Positions 46,835 through 56,079 of a stretch of 64,000 nucleotides of DNA are shown here, in pieces. The stretch is from Beijerinckiaceae bacterium RH AL1 (GTDB lineage Bacteria > Pseudomonadota > Alphaproteobacteria > Rhizobiales > Beijerinckiaceae). The notes beneath the pieces are model-generated. The model worked only from the letters and a program-made list of their open reading frames with translations. It ran no database searches and was not told the DNA's origin. The position numbers and the translations under genes were made by a program. Position 1 is the stretch's first letter. Each line of letters begins with the position of its first letter. The stretch covers positions 721,001 through 785,000 of the forward strand of contig LR590083.2 in NCBI GenBank assembly GCA_901457705.2, written 5' to 3'.

Positions 46835-49144
46835 TTAGTGGCTTGCGACCGACGCGATGCTGGTCGCATCCGGCAGAGACGCAGCGCCCTGCGGTTCGCC
46901 GGCCTTGAAGGTCCAGCGCGGCAAGGCCGGGCCCGCGAGGTCCACGCGCAGGAAGACGCCGTCGTGCCCGGTGCCGCCTTGCTCGGTGCCGTCTTGCCCC
47001 GCAAAGAGAGCTGGCGCGAGAGCGGCCTTGCCGGCCGTCCAGCGGCGCGCGCCGTCCTCGAGAGCGTGGAAGCCGACATCGATCAGCGGGTCGGCGAGGC
47101 TCACCGGGCGCGGCGCGCCGAAGCCGTCGTCGATCGTCAGGCCCGTCACGCAGACACCGAGCGCGCGGCTGTCGCCGTTCATTTCGATATCGCAGGGGCG
47201 CGACGTCTCGGTGACGAGCCAAACCTCTTTCGCGGCGGCCGGCACGCTGAAGCGCGCGGTCCACGCACGACGGACGGGATCGATCCGGACGCCATCGACC
47301 ACGAGATGGAGATCGGCAAACGGGTCGCTCGCGTCGAGGCTCCAGCCCGTCGCGATCGCCCTCGCGCGAAGCTGGGACTGCACGGCGGCGACGACGGGGC
47401 CGCTTGCATGGTAAGGGCGGCAGAAACCGGCATGCGACCGGCTCGAGACGTCGGCATCCGGGATCGCCTCGAAGTCGATCAGCGCGCTCTCGGCGAAGAA
47501 GCCGCGGTTGCCCATGTCGAGATAGCTTTCCGCAGCGAGGTTCTCGGCGAGCAGCACGTCGTGGGTCTCGAGCTCGACATGCCAATACGTCACGGTGTCG
47601 ACCTCGACCTGCCGGATGGTCGAGCCGTTGGCCAAGGCCGCGGCCGGGATGAACACCTCGCCCAGAAGGTCGACGCAGATCGCGTGACCTGGCGAGACGA
47701 AGAGATCGCGCGCGGGGCGGCCGTCGCCAAAGGCGTGGGCCGAGATGCGGATCGGACAGACCTCGTGACGCGGATGCCTGCGGCAGTCGATGGTGCGGTG
47801 GCCGAGCCACTTGATGGCGCGCAGGTCGCCCGCGGCGGTGACGGCCCTGTCGCCGACCTGCAGGTCCTCGACGGGGATGTCGCCGTCGGCGGTCCGTATC
47901 CTCGTGCCCGAGACGAAGCACGTCACGTCGGCAGCTTGAGGCGCGAAGGCGACGCCGCGAATGTTCGTATCGGTGGGAGCCACATAAAGAATTTTAAAGG
48001 CCTCGCCGGCCGCGCCCGACGGGGTCGTCGCTGCGAGATTGTCCGTTATGCCGTAGAGATAGGTTTGATCGAGGTCGCCGATCGTGGAGTTCGTCGCGTA
48101 GAGCGAGACGGTGCCGTCGGTGTTGGTCACGCCCGTCAGGCCGATCAGGCCGGTCGTGCCCTGGGTGCCCGTGTTGCTCTGAACATTGAGGCCGGCTGAC
48201 AGCGTGTAGTCGAGGCCCCACTGCCCGTTGCTGCCGAGCGTCCACTTCTGAAGGCCGCCATCGCCGACGCCGCCGGCCTTCGGTTGCCCGCCGTCGGCGA
48301 CATAGAGGGTTGTCGCGTTGGCGAAGTAGAAGTTTTCCGGGCTGAGATTTACGGTGCCCGACGACCCGTTGACAATGTTCCCCTGGCCCGCACCCAAGGT
48401 GACGGACTTGCTGATGCCGGGGAGGACGGTCGGGGTCGCCGCAGCGGTGGGGAGGCCGTTGTACTCGGCTATGTTGGCCGTCGGCCCCTGCTTGCTGTCC
48501 GTCGAGACGTAGAGATTGCCGTTGTAGATTTCGGCCGTTCTCATGTCCGTCGAATTGTTGATCGCCGTCGGCGTCGTGGTCGTGGTCCCGTCGTTCAGGA
48601 CGAACAGGCCCTGCGTCTTGTCGCCCTTCACGCCCTGGCCGGCGACATAGAACGACGAGCCGTCGGTCGTGGCGACGCTGCGCGGATTGTTTGTATTGTC
48701 GATGTTGTAGGCGGACGTCGACGTATCGACCGTGCCATCGAACTTGATATCGGCAACAACGCGTGCGACGGGCGTAAACTTGCCGCCGGGCACGCTTGTG
48801 GATTGCGCCAGAGCGGCGTTGCCGTACGTCGCGGCGCCGCCTGCATTGTAGGTCGAAGCATTGACGCCGTAGCCGACGATGGTGAGCGACTGCTTGTCGC
48901 CAGATAACTCCAGCGTTCCTTCGGACGACGAGCCGTACTCGCCGGAAATGGCGTTCTCGGTGACCCCGTTGACTGTCGTGGTGGTTTGCGGAAGCACCAG
49001 CTGCCCGACCGGGGTGCCGGACGTCGTCAGTTCCTGCAGAACGATGGGTGATGCTTGATTGTCGCTGTAGGTACCGCTTCCGTCGCCGTCACCATAGACG
49101 CTGACGACGAGATCGCCAGGAGTGAATGTCAACGATCCCACCAC
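46835..49144 (-). CDS. Hint-domain protein with propeller-like passenger
   Basis: A 769-residue protein. Residues 1-400 are a Gly/Thr/Asn-rich, secreted-type beta region (LVVSVYGDGDGSGTYSDN, NNPRSVATTDGSSFYVAG, GLIGLTGVTNTDGTVSLYAT) suggesting propeller or repeated strands. The Hint domain starts at Cys409 (VTCFVSGTRIRTADGDIPVE) with FVSPGHAICVD. From there to near the end it aligns closely with the adjacent Hint protein, while the N termini are unrelated. It lies upstream of the other gene in the same orientation, separated by 61 bases, so the two may form one operon. Confidence 0.8.
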   Translation of the reverse strand: MVGSLTFTPGDLVVSVYGDGDGSGTYSDNQASPIVLQELTTSGTPVGQLVLPQTTTTVNGVTENAISGEYGSSSEGTLELSGDKQSLTIVGYGVNASTYNAGGAATYGNAALAQSTSVPGGKFTPVARVVADIKFDGTVDTSTSAYNIDNTNNPRSVATTDGSSFYVAGQGVKGDKTQGLFVLNDGTTTTTPTAINNSTDMRTAEIYNGNLYVSTDSKQGPTANIAEYNGLPTAAATPTVLPGISKSVTLGAGQGNIVNGSSGTVNLSPENFYFANATTLYVADGGQPKAGGVGDGGLQKWTLGSNGQWGLDYTLSAGLNVQSNTGTQGTTGLIGLTGVTNTDGTVSLYATNSTIGDLDQTYLYGITDNLAATTPSGAAGEAFKILYVAPTDTNIRGVAFAPQAADVTCFVSGTRIRTADGDIPVEDLQVGDRAVTAAGDLRAIKWLGHRTIDCRRHPRHEVCPIRISAHAFGDGRPARDLFVSPGHAICVDLLGEVFIPAAALANGSTIRQVEVDTVTYWHVELETHDVLLAENLAAESYLDMGNRGFFAESALIDFEAIPDADVSSRSHAGFCRPYHASGPVVAAVQSQLRARAIATGWSLDASDPFADLHLVVDGVRIDPVRRAWTARFSVPAAAKEVWLVTETSRPCDIEMNGDSRALGVCVTGLTIDDGFGAPRPVSLADPLIDVGFHALEDGARRWTAGKAALAPALFAGQDGTEQGGTGHDGVFLRVDLAGPALPRWTFKAGEPQGAASLPDATSIASVASH

Positions 49145-49401
49145 GACGCACCCTTACTCGTTTACACATACGCGACACTTAACGTTAGGTTAACATCGGA
49201 TAATGACGGTAGTGCAACAAACGGAGCTGGCTTTGCGGGCGTCACGGGAAATGGGACGCGATTAGACGCACCTCATGCTCGGCTTCGACTTAGAAATGCA
49301 GTGTTACCTTACCCCGAGCTGCACAAGAGAACGAGTGTCGGGTCGGGCTTCGCGCGCCGGTTTTCCGCCCAACGGCGCGCGATCTCGTCAGGTTGCGGAA
49401 C

Positions 49402-50136
49402 CTACGAAGCAACAGCGGCGACTGCGCCGAGCTTGGGCGAGACTGTGCGCGCCTTGGCCCGCAAGGCGCGGAAGGTGAGCACGTGGAGCATCATGGCCAG
49501 CGGCGCCATGAAGCCCGGGATGAAGGTGTAGGGGAAGGTGCCGAGCGCCGTGTTGAAAACCTCGGCATGGACGAGGTGCAGTGGTCCGGGCGCGGTCAGG
49601 ACGGCGCGGGCCGCGACGTTGGCGAGCGAAGCCAGGCCGACGACGTTCCAGATCAGCGCGATGCGGCGGCCGCCGGGCCTGCGGGTCGCGATCCAGGCGA
49701 ACAGCGGGGCGCTGAAGCCGACAAGGATCTCGATGTTGCCGCCGCCCAGCGTCATCAGTTTGGGAACCGACCCAAGCTCCCAGAGCCGGTGCAGCGTCAG
49801 CTCGACGCCGATGCGGAACGCCTGCAGGCCGATCAGCCACGCCAGCGGCACGCGCACCGCCAGATACCGGCCGGCCGGCGAGCGGACCAGCACGAGCGCC
49901 ACGAAGGCGACGATCGGCGCGAGCAGGATGAAGACGCCGGGGACGGGCAGGCGCGTGTTGCCGACGATGCCGCTGTAGCCGAGGACGGCGGCATAGCCGA
50001 GCCAGAGCGCCAGCACGGCGAGCGCCGCGGTGGCGGCTCGGGGCGACAGCACGCGGATGAGCGTGGCGGCGACGATGGTCGCCATCACTGCGACGTAGAC
50101 CAGGAAGGTCGGGCCGAGCGGTAGCGCGGCGAGCAT
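49402..50136 (-). CDS. Polytopic membrane protein of unknown function
   Basis: A 244-residue protein with about seven hydrophobic segments (FLVYVAVMATIVAATLI, VFILLAPIVAFVALVLV, LAWLIGLQAFRIGVELTLHR, FIPGFMAPLAMMLHVLTF). I do not recognise a family. It lies 36 bases downstream of the NmrA-like gene in the same direction and may share its transcript. Confidence 0.75.
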   Translation of the reverse strand: MLAALPLGPTFLVYVAVMATIVAATLIRVLSPRAATAALAVLALWLGYAAVLGYSGIVGNTRLPVPGVFILLAPIVAFVALVLVRSPAGRYLAVRVPLAWLIGLQAFRIGVELTLHRLWELGSVPKLMTLGGGNIEILVGFSAPLFAWIATRRPGGRRIALIWNVVGLASLANVAARAVLTAPGPLHLVHAEVFNTALGTFPYTFIPGFMAPLAMMLHVLTFRALRAKARTVSPKLGAVAAVAS

Positions 50137-50172
50137 GGCGGGCTCCTGTCGAGATCAGGATGTGCGGTTGGG

Positions 50173-51306
50173 TCAGGCCGGCTCGATCGCGGTCGCGGGC
50201 GTGCTTGCGACCTTGCCACCGGCCTTGCCGGGTGCCGCAGCCGGCCTTTGCGAAACGCCGTGTTCCTCGCGCCAGAGCGCGGAGTCGGCGCTGAGCACGG
50301 GGCGCGCGGGCTGCGGCATCCACAGCTTGCGGGCGAAGCGATCGGGGTTGCAGCCGGGACGCATCGGGACGCTCATGAAGCCCGCGAACGCTTTGAGGAA
50401 ATTCCTCATCGCGCGCTGCGCCTGCGGCTGCGCGGCGTAGCGCCGGGTGATGGCTTCGAAGCTCTCCGGCTGGCGCCCGGTGACCTCCAGCACGTGCGTT
50501 GTCGGTCCGCCGAGCTCGAAGGCGCCGCGATCGTGATCCTGCAGATAGGCGCCCATCTGGCTGAGCAGGAAGGGATCGAAGCCGTCCATCCGCGCCGCCT
50601 TGTAGAACATCCACAGGGGCATCTCGACGTGGACCACGGTGCGCCCGAGCACCTTGCCCATGATCCCGGCCATCTCCTTCAGGGACAGCATGTCCGGGCC
50701 GGTCGGGCGGTAGCTCTTGCCGCCGTGCCGCGCCGGGTCAATCAGCGCGCCGACGACGACGCGGGCGATATCGTCCACCGATGGCGGCGCGTTCCTGCTG
50801 CTGCCGCGCGCCGGAAACGGCAGCAGGCCGAGCTGCGCCGCGTACTTGATCAGGCTCATGTAAGGCATGTCGGCGAAGAAGCCGGGATTGACGATCGTCA
50901 CCGCCGTCTCCGGCAGCGACGCGAACATCCGGTCGGCGAGCCAATGCTGGCGCGTCGCAATCGACGGGTGCTCGGGGTTGGCCAGCCATTGGCTGAGCAC
51001 CACGATCGACTCCAGTCTCGCCTCGCGGGCGGCGGCGGCGAAGGCGGTCGCGCTCTGGATCATGTAGGGGTCGAAGGGCGGCAGGAAGTAGCCGCGCTGC
51101 ACGCCTCGCATCGCCCTCAGCAGATGCTGCGGATCGGCGAGGTCGCCGATGGCGATCTCGGCGCCGGCGCTTCGGAGCTGCGCGCTGCGGGCGTCCTCGC
51201 GCCGGACGAACGCGCGGACGGGATAGCCGGCGGCGAGGAGCTGGGCGGCGACATGGCCGCCGGTCTTGCCGGTCGCGCCGGTCACGAGGATCTTGGGCTG
51301 GGGCAT
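50173..51306 (-). CDS. NmrA-like NAD(P)-binding protein
   Basis: A 377-residue protein of the atypical short-chain dehydrogenase (NmrA/SDRa) group. The dinucleotide-binding GATGKTGGHVAAQLLAAG is at residues 9-26 and the family's conserved middle part (TIVNPGFFADMPYMSL) follows. A C-terminal extension of about 90 residues, rich in Arg/Pro/Ala, exceeds the usual ~290. It may act as a redox sensor or reductase. It is divergent from a LysR gene 76 bases away, which probably regulates it. Confidence 0.85.
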   Translation of the reverse strand: MPQPKILVTGATGKTGGHVAAQLLAAGYPVRAFVRREDARSAQLRSAGAEIAIGDLADPQHLLRAMRGVQRGYFLPPFDPYMIQSATAFAAAAREARLESIVVLSQWLANPEHPSIATRQHWLADRMFASLPETAVTIVNPGFFADMPYMSLIKYAAQLGLLPFPARGSSRNAPPSVDDIARVVVGALIDPARHGGKSYRPTGPDMLSLKEMAGIMGKVLGRTVVHVEMPLWMFYKAARMDGFDPFLLSQMGAYLQDHDRGAFELGGPTTHVLEVTGRQPESFEAITRRYAAQPQAQRAMRNFLKAFAGFMSVPMRPGCNPDRFARKLWMPQPARPVLSADSALWREEHGVSQRPAAAPGKAGGKVASTPATAIEPA

Positions 51307-51382
51307 AGCTTGGTTCCTTTCTCTGCAGCCCGATGTACGCGCCCTTCCTTTGCGCGATAACTGGGACTAATCTGCATGAACC

Positions 51383-52315
51383 ATGAAGCAGAACTACACA
51401 GTCGACCGCGGCGCGCTTGAGGGTGTCGAGGCGTTCCTGCGCGTGGCTGAGCGTCGGAGCTTCCGTCAGGCCGCCGACGACCTCGGCGTGTCGCCCTCGG
51501 CGGTCAGCCAGGCGGTCCGGCAGCTCGAAGCCCGCGTGGGCGTGGCGCTATTCACCCGCACGACCCGGAGCGTCGGCCTGACGGAAGCCGGCGGGCGCTT
51601 TCTGGCGCACGCCCAGCCGGCCTTCGAGGCCATGCTGGCGGCGAGCGACGCGGCGAAGGGGTTCGCGGAGCGTCCGTCAGGGCTGCTGCGCCTCGCGGTC
51701 CCTCGCGCGGTCGTGCAGCTGATCCTGGAGCCGATCCTCGCGTCATTCTGCGCGGCCTACCCCGAGGTGACGATCGAGATTGCCGCGAGCGAGGAGCTGG
51801 TCGATCTGGCGAAGGACGGCTTCGACGCCGGCGTACGAATGGGGCAGTTCATCGCGGAGGACATGGTCACGGTCCGCCTGTCGCCGCCGTTTCGCCTGAT
51901 CTTCGTGGCGAGCCCGGGTTATCTCAAGCGCGTAGGCACGCCCGAGACGCCTGACGACATGCAACGCCATGCCTGCATCCGGATCCGTCGCTCGAGCGGC
52001 GCGGTCGGCGACTGGCGCGTCATCGAGGACGGCCGTCCGCTCGACATGGCGGTCACCGGGCCGATGATCGCGAACGATTTTCCGACCATTCTCGGGGCGT
52101 CGCTTGCGGGCATCGGCGTGGCGCAGGTGCCCGAGCCGATCGCGCTCGAGCACCTCGCCAGCGGCGCGCTTCAGGAGGTGCTGCAGGGGCATGGCCCCAA
52201 GATACCTGGCGTGTTCCTCTTCTTTTCCGAGCGGCGACAGGTGCTTCCCAAGCTTCGCGCCTTCATCGATCACGTGAGGGCCAACCCCGTGCAGGTGGAA
52301 GGCCTGCGCCCTTAG
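51383..52315 (+). CDS. LysR-family transcriptional regulator
   Basis: A 310-residue regulator with the helix-turn-helix RSFRQAADDLGVSPSAVSQA near residue 30 and an effector domain of the type found in divergent regulators of dehydrogenase genes (LRLAVPRAVVQLILEPIL, FDAGVRMGQFIAEDMV). The short intergenic region to the NmrA-like gene is the likely operator. Confidence 0.92.
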   Translation: MKQNYTVDRGALEGVEAFLRVAERRSFRQAADDLGVSPSAVSQAVRQLEARVGVALFTRTTRSVGLTEAGGRFLAHAQPAFEAMLAASDAAKGFAERPSGLLRLAVPRAVVQLILEPILASFCAAYPEVTIEIAASEELVDLAKDGFDAGVRMGQFIAEDMVTVRLSPPFRLIFVASPGYLKRVGTPETPDDMQRHACIRIRRSSGAVGDWRVIEDGRPLDMAVTGPMIANDFPTILGASLAGIGVAQVPEPIALEHLASGALQEVLQGHGPKIPGVFLFFSERRQVLPKLRAFIDHVRANPVQVEGLRP

Positions 52316-52426
52316 CGCCGTACGCGAGGTGGTTGGTCGTCGCGCTTTGCCGGCTTTGAACGTTGTATTCGCCAGAGCTAAAAAAGTTGGATCATAAACA
52401 TAATGCGGGCGCCGCGCGCGAAGGCC

Positions 52427-53526
52427 TCATGCTCGCTCGCGCTTGAGCAGCTCGCGCTTTCGCTCGACGCCCCAGCGGTAGCCGGCGGAGCCCCCGTCGG
52501 ATGCGACGACGCGATGGCAGGGCACTGCGATCGCCAAGGCGTTTGCCCCGCAGGCGCTCGCGACGGCCCGCGCCGCGGCAGGGCTGCCAATCTCGGCGGC
52601 GACATCGCGATACGAGCGGGTCTCGCCGGGCGGAATGCTGCGCAGGATCTCCATACGCGGCGCTGAAAGGCGGTGCCGCGTATGTCGAGCGGCAAGCCGA
52701 GCGCCTGGTTTTGTCCGGGATGATCGACCATCGCCACGACGCGGCGCACCCAGTCGGAGAAGCCTGGCTCCGCCACGCTGAGGTCGGCATTCGGGAAGCG
52801 AGCGCGCAAGTCTCGCGACAGATCTTCCTCGCTCTCCCCGAGCAGGATGGCGCAGAGCCCTTTGTCGGTCGCCGCGACCAGGACGGTGCCGAGGCTCGAT
52901 CGCCCGAACGCAAAACGGATCGCTTCGCCCTTTCCGCCGGCGCGATAGCGCGAGGGCATCATCCCCAGCATGTCGGCGGTGGCTTCATAGAAGCGGCCGG
53001 GCGAGTTGAAACCGGCCTCGTAGATGGCCTGCGTAACCGACGACCCGGCGGCGAGCTGGGCCTGCACGCGGGCCTGCCTGTGCGCCGCGGCGTAAGCTTT
53101 CGGGGTCACCCCAGCGACGCGCCGAAACAGGCGGTGGAAGTGGTGGGGGCTCAACCCGATCTGATCCGCCAGCTTTGCGAGCGACGGCTCCTCCTCCGCT
53201 TGCTCGATCAAGCGACAGGCGGCAGCGACGATCTCGGCCTCGCGCGCCGCCCGCGGCGGAAGATCGGGACGACATCGCTTGCAGGGTCGAAATCCTGCGC
53301 GTTCCGCCTCGGCACGCGTGTCATGAAAGGCCATGTTCTGCCGCAGCGCGGGCCGCGCCGCGCATGACGGGTTGCAGTACACGCCCGTCGTGGCGACGGA
53401 AAAGTAGAACAGCCCGTCTGCCGCGGCGTCGCGGTCCCGCACGGCGGCGAGCCGAGCGTCGTCCCCGTCGAAAAGGCCGCGGACGTTAGGGCCGCGCTGT
53501 GGTTCGGTGCGGGCAGAGGCGAGCAT
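52427..53526 (-). pseudogene. ada: Ada (methylated-DNA sensor/repair protein), broken by a one-base deletion
   Basis: Reading from ATG 53526 (AGGAGA upstream), the N-terminal zinc/methyl-acceptor domain (GVYCNPSCAARPALRQ, GFRPCKRCRPD), the AraC-type helix-turn-helix (LAKLADQIGLSPHHFHRLFR) and the start of the O6-alkylguanine transferase domain are intact up to FQRRVW. Then the frame is lost near 52651. One missing G (TGGAG where TGGGAG is expected) would restore EILRSIPPGETRSYRDVAAE and the active site AVPCHRVVASDG, which end at 52427. As written, the main product lacks the PCHR cysteine. It could be a true mutation or an assembly error. Confidence 0.85.
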
Positions 53527-53781
53527 GGCGTGTCTCCTGGTCGAACTGTCTTGTCCAGACGACAATGGCGCTTCTGGCGCGTGGCGCACTCCGCCCCTTG
53601 CTCGGGTATTCGGCCATCTCTTGCTCCGGAGGGCAAGCACATCACCGCAGCCCGCCCGCTCGATCTTCCCGCCTGGTTTGCCGTCTGACGACCGGCTTCG
53701 ATTGCGGCGCAAGAACCGGAGCGCCGGACTCCGATGCCGACTGTATCAGAAGCCGGAACACTGAGCGGGCAGGAGCAGGCG

Positions 53782-54708
53782 ATGGCGGAGCGGCAGTCCT
53801 CGTCGATGAGCGGAGCGGAATGGGCGATGCTGCTCACCCTCTCCGTTCTGTGGGGAAGCTCGTTTTTCTTCTTCAAGGTGCTGGTCGCGCAGCTTCCGCC
53901 TTTCACGGTCGTGCTCGGCCGGGTCGGCATCGCGGCGGTCATCCTGAACCTGTTTCTGATGGCTCGCCGAAATCCGATGAGCGCCAAGCTCCCCTGGGGC
54001 CAGTTCATCGTCATGGGGCTCCTCAACAACGTCGTCCCGTTCAGCCTGATCGTCTGGGGCGAAATTCGTGTCTCGAGCGGGATTGCCTCTATCCTGAATG
54101 CGACCACGCCGGTGTTTACGGTCGTGGCGGCGCATTTCCTCACACGGACCGAGCGGCTCACCTGGGCACGCGCCGTCGGCGTGCTGTTCGGTGTTCTCGG
54201 CGTCGTCGTGCTGGTCGGGCCGGATGCCATCCGGGGGCTCACCTCCGAAAGTCTTCCCGGCGAGGCGGCCTGTCTGCTGGCGGCGCTTTCCTATGCCTTC
54301 GCCGGCATCTACGGCCGGCGCTTCAAGGGTCTGGCGCCCCTCCAGGTGGCGACCGGGCAGATCACCGGTGCCACACTGGTCATGGTGCCGATCGCCGCCG
54401 TCACGGAGAGGTTCTGGACGCTCCCGCTCCCGTCCGGCACGGTCTGGGGCGCGTTCGCCGGCATCGCGGTCCTTTGCACGGTGCTTGCCTACATCCTCTA
54501 CTTCCGAATCCTGGCGACCGCGGGTGCGACCAACTTGCTGTTGGTGACCTTCCTGCTGCCGATCAGCGCCCTGCTGCTCGGCAATCTCGTCCTCGGCGAG
54601 CACATCCAACCGGCAGCCTACCTGGGCATGGCGCTGATCGGCGTGGGTCTAGCTGCCATCGACGGCAGGGTGATCGCCGCCGTGCGGCCACGCCCGGCGA
54701 CGACGTGA
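53782..54708 (+). CDS. EamA/DMT-superfamily transporter
   Basis: A 308-residue protein with ten hydrophobic segments in two EamA repeats (LLTLSVLWGSSFFFFKVL; LLAALSYAFAGIYGRRFKG). Family members export amino acids, metabolites or drugs; the substrate is not evident. I chose ATG 53782 because AGGAG precedes it at the right distance; ATG 53734 is an alternative. It is divergent from ada. Confidence 0.9.
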   Translation: MAERQSSSMSGAEWAMLLTLSVLWGSSFFFFKVLVAQLPPFTVVLGRVGIAAVILNLFLMARRNPMSAKLPWGQFIVMGLLNNVVPFSLIVWGEIRVSSGIASILNATTPVFTVVAAHFLTRTERLTWARAVGVLFGVLGVVVLVGPDAIRGLTSESLPGEAACLLAALSYAFAGIYGRRFKGLAPLQVATGQITGATLVMVPIAAVTERFWTLPLPSGTVWGAFAGIAVLCTVLAYILYFRILATAGATNLLLVTFLLPISALLLGNLVLGEHIQPAAYLGMALIGVGLAAIDGRVIAAVRPRPATT

Positions 54709-54736
54709 GTCTGCTCCCGGTCCGACCCCCGAGCGG

Positions 54737-55654
54737 TCAGGCCGTCGGCGGGGGCGTGATGCCGAGGATGGCGGCGGCGGCGAGGACGGCGAGGGCGAGC
54801 GCGATCTCGCAGCCGATGCTGATGCCGATGCGGGGGAGGGTGCGGTCGTCCGCGCCGGGGGCGCGGAGCCGCGGCATCGCGACGAAGCGGTTGTAGGCGG
54901 CGAGAGCGAGCATGAGCGCGACAAGCGCGACCTTGATCGACAGGACGGTACCGTAGTTGCTCGGCCACAGCGCGCTGATATGGCCCGGCACCCGGAAGCC
55001 CGCGTTGGCGAGGCCGCTCGCCACGACGAGCGCGACGGCGAGGCTCGCCATGAGCGAGTAGCGCGACAGCAGATGCAGGATCGCCGGTCCGCCCGCCGTG
55101 CGGCGCAGCTCGGCGATGCGCGCGAGCAGCGGCGGCAGGCCGCCGACCCAAGCGGCGGCGGCGAGGACGTGGGCGGCGTAGCAGGCGATCATCAGCGCGC
55201 CGTGCCAGGTCTGCCCGCCTTCGGCGGCATGGCCGAGCCAGGCCTGGCTGACGAGCAGAAGCCCGCTCATGACACCGATCGCCGCGTCGCGGGCGGCCTC
55301 GCGCATCGGCGCGAAGGCGACGGCGGCGAGGAGCAGCAGGACCGCGATCCGCGCGATCTCGATCGGGCCGAACAGCGTCTCGAGGAAGAAGGCGTGCAGC
55401 GTCTCGGCATCGCCGAGCCCTTCGAGGCCGCCGGTCATGTTGACGATCGTCGCGCACAGCCACGCGACGCCCGTCAGCAGGGCGACGGGGGCGGCGACGC
55501 GACGGACGTTCGACGCCACGCGTCGCGTCGCGGCGGCGTCGCCGCGGGGGGCATAGGCCCAAAACATCGCGCCGCCGAACAGCGCGAACACGGCGGCGAA
55601 GTGCAGCCAGCGCACCAGCGCGAGACCGTCGAAGATCCTATCCATGCTCTGCAA
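54737..55654 (-). CDS. copD: CopD-family copper resistance membrane protein
   Basis: A 305-residue integral membrane protein with about eight hydrophobic segments. It has the CopD pattern RWLHFAAVFALFGGAMFWAY at the N terminus, TWHGALMIACYAAHVLAAAA and SIKVALVALMLALAAYNRFV with conserved histidines. It is thought to bring copper across the inner membrane, working with CopC. It is the last gene of a leftward operon; copC ends 45 bases upstream. Confidence 0.9.
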   Translation of the reverse strand: MQSMDRIFDGLALVRWLHFAAVFALFGGAMFWAYAPRGDAAATRRVASNVRRVAAPVALLTGVAWLCATIVNMTGGLEGLGDAETLHAFFLETLFGPIEIARIAVLLLLAAVAFAPMREAARDAAIGVMSGLLLVSQAWLGHAAEGGQTWHGALMIACYAAHVLAAAAWVGGLPPLLARIAELRRTAGGPAILHLLSRYSLMASLAVALVVASGLANAGFRVPGHISALWPSNYGTVLSIKVALVALMLALAAYNRFVAMPRLRAPGADDRTLPRIGISIGCEIALALAVLAAAAILGITPPPTA

Positions 55655-55699
55655 CGTCTCGTCGCGCGGTCGGTGCTCGCGGGGACCGCGAGCGCAGTG

Positions 55700-56068
55700 T
55701 CAGGGCGCGACCGTGAACTTGAAGGTGCCGGACGTCGGGTGCGTGTCGACGGACACGACGTGCCAGTGCACGATGTAGGTTCCCGGCGCCAGCGCACGGC
55801 CGAGGCGCACGCTCATCGTGCTGCCCGAGCCGCTCGGCCGGCCCGTCGCGACCGCGGCGCCGGCGGCGGTGGTGAGCTTCACGCCGGAAAGGGCCAGCTC
55901 GATGTCCTGCGTGAACGTGAGCTGCAGCTCGCCGGGTGAGCCGGAGACGGTCGCGCCGACGCCGGGAACGGCATGATCGAGAAAGGCATGCGCGAGCGCG
56001 ACGCGCGGCGCGAGCACGCCGAGCATCAGGACGAGCGCGAGGCGGAGGTGTCTGAAAGAACGGCTCAT
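55700..56068 (-). CDS. copC: CopC-like periplasmic copper-binding protein
   Basis: A 122-residue protein with a signal peptide ending in PRVALA and a mature N terminus beginning His-Ala-Phe-Leu-Asp-His, which provides the N-terminal histidine of the Cu(II) site. VDTHPTSGTFKFTV near the end supplies the other conserved ligands. The methionine-rich Cu(I) loop is not evident. A start at 56068 follows GAGGAGA. It lies between the envelope protein gene and copD. Confidence 0.9.
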   Translation of the reverse strand: MSRSFRHLRLALVLMLGVLAPRVALAHAFLDHAVPGVGATVSGSPGELQLTFTQDIELALSGVKLTTAAGAAVATGRPSGSGSTMSVRLGRALAPGTYIVHWHVVSVDTHPTSGTFKFTVAP

Positions 56069-56079
56069 AGGATGTCTCC

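Noticed and set aside
44905..49144. Inteins in the two Hint proteins
   Set aside because: There is no C-terminal His-Asn splice junction or homing endonuclease and no conserved host protein that is interrupted; the architecture is that of Hint modules at the end of secreted-type proteins.
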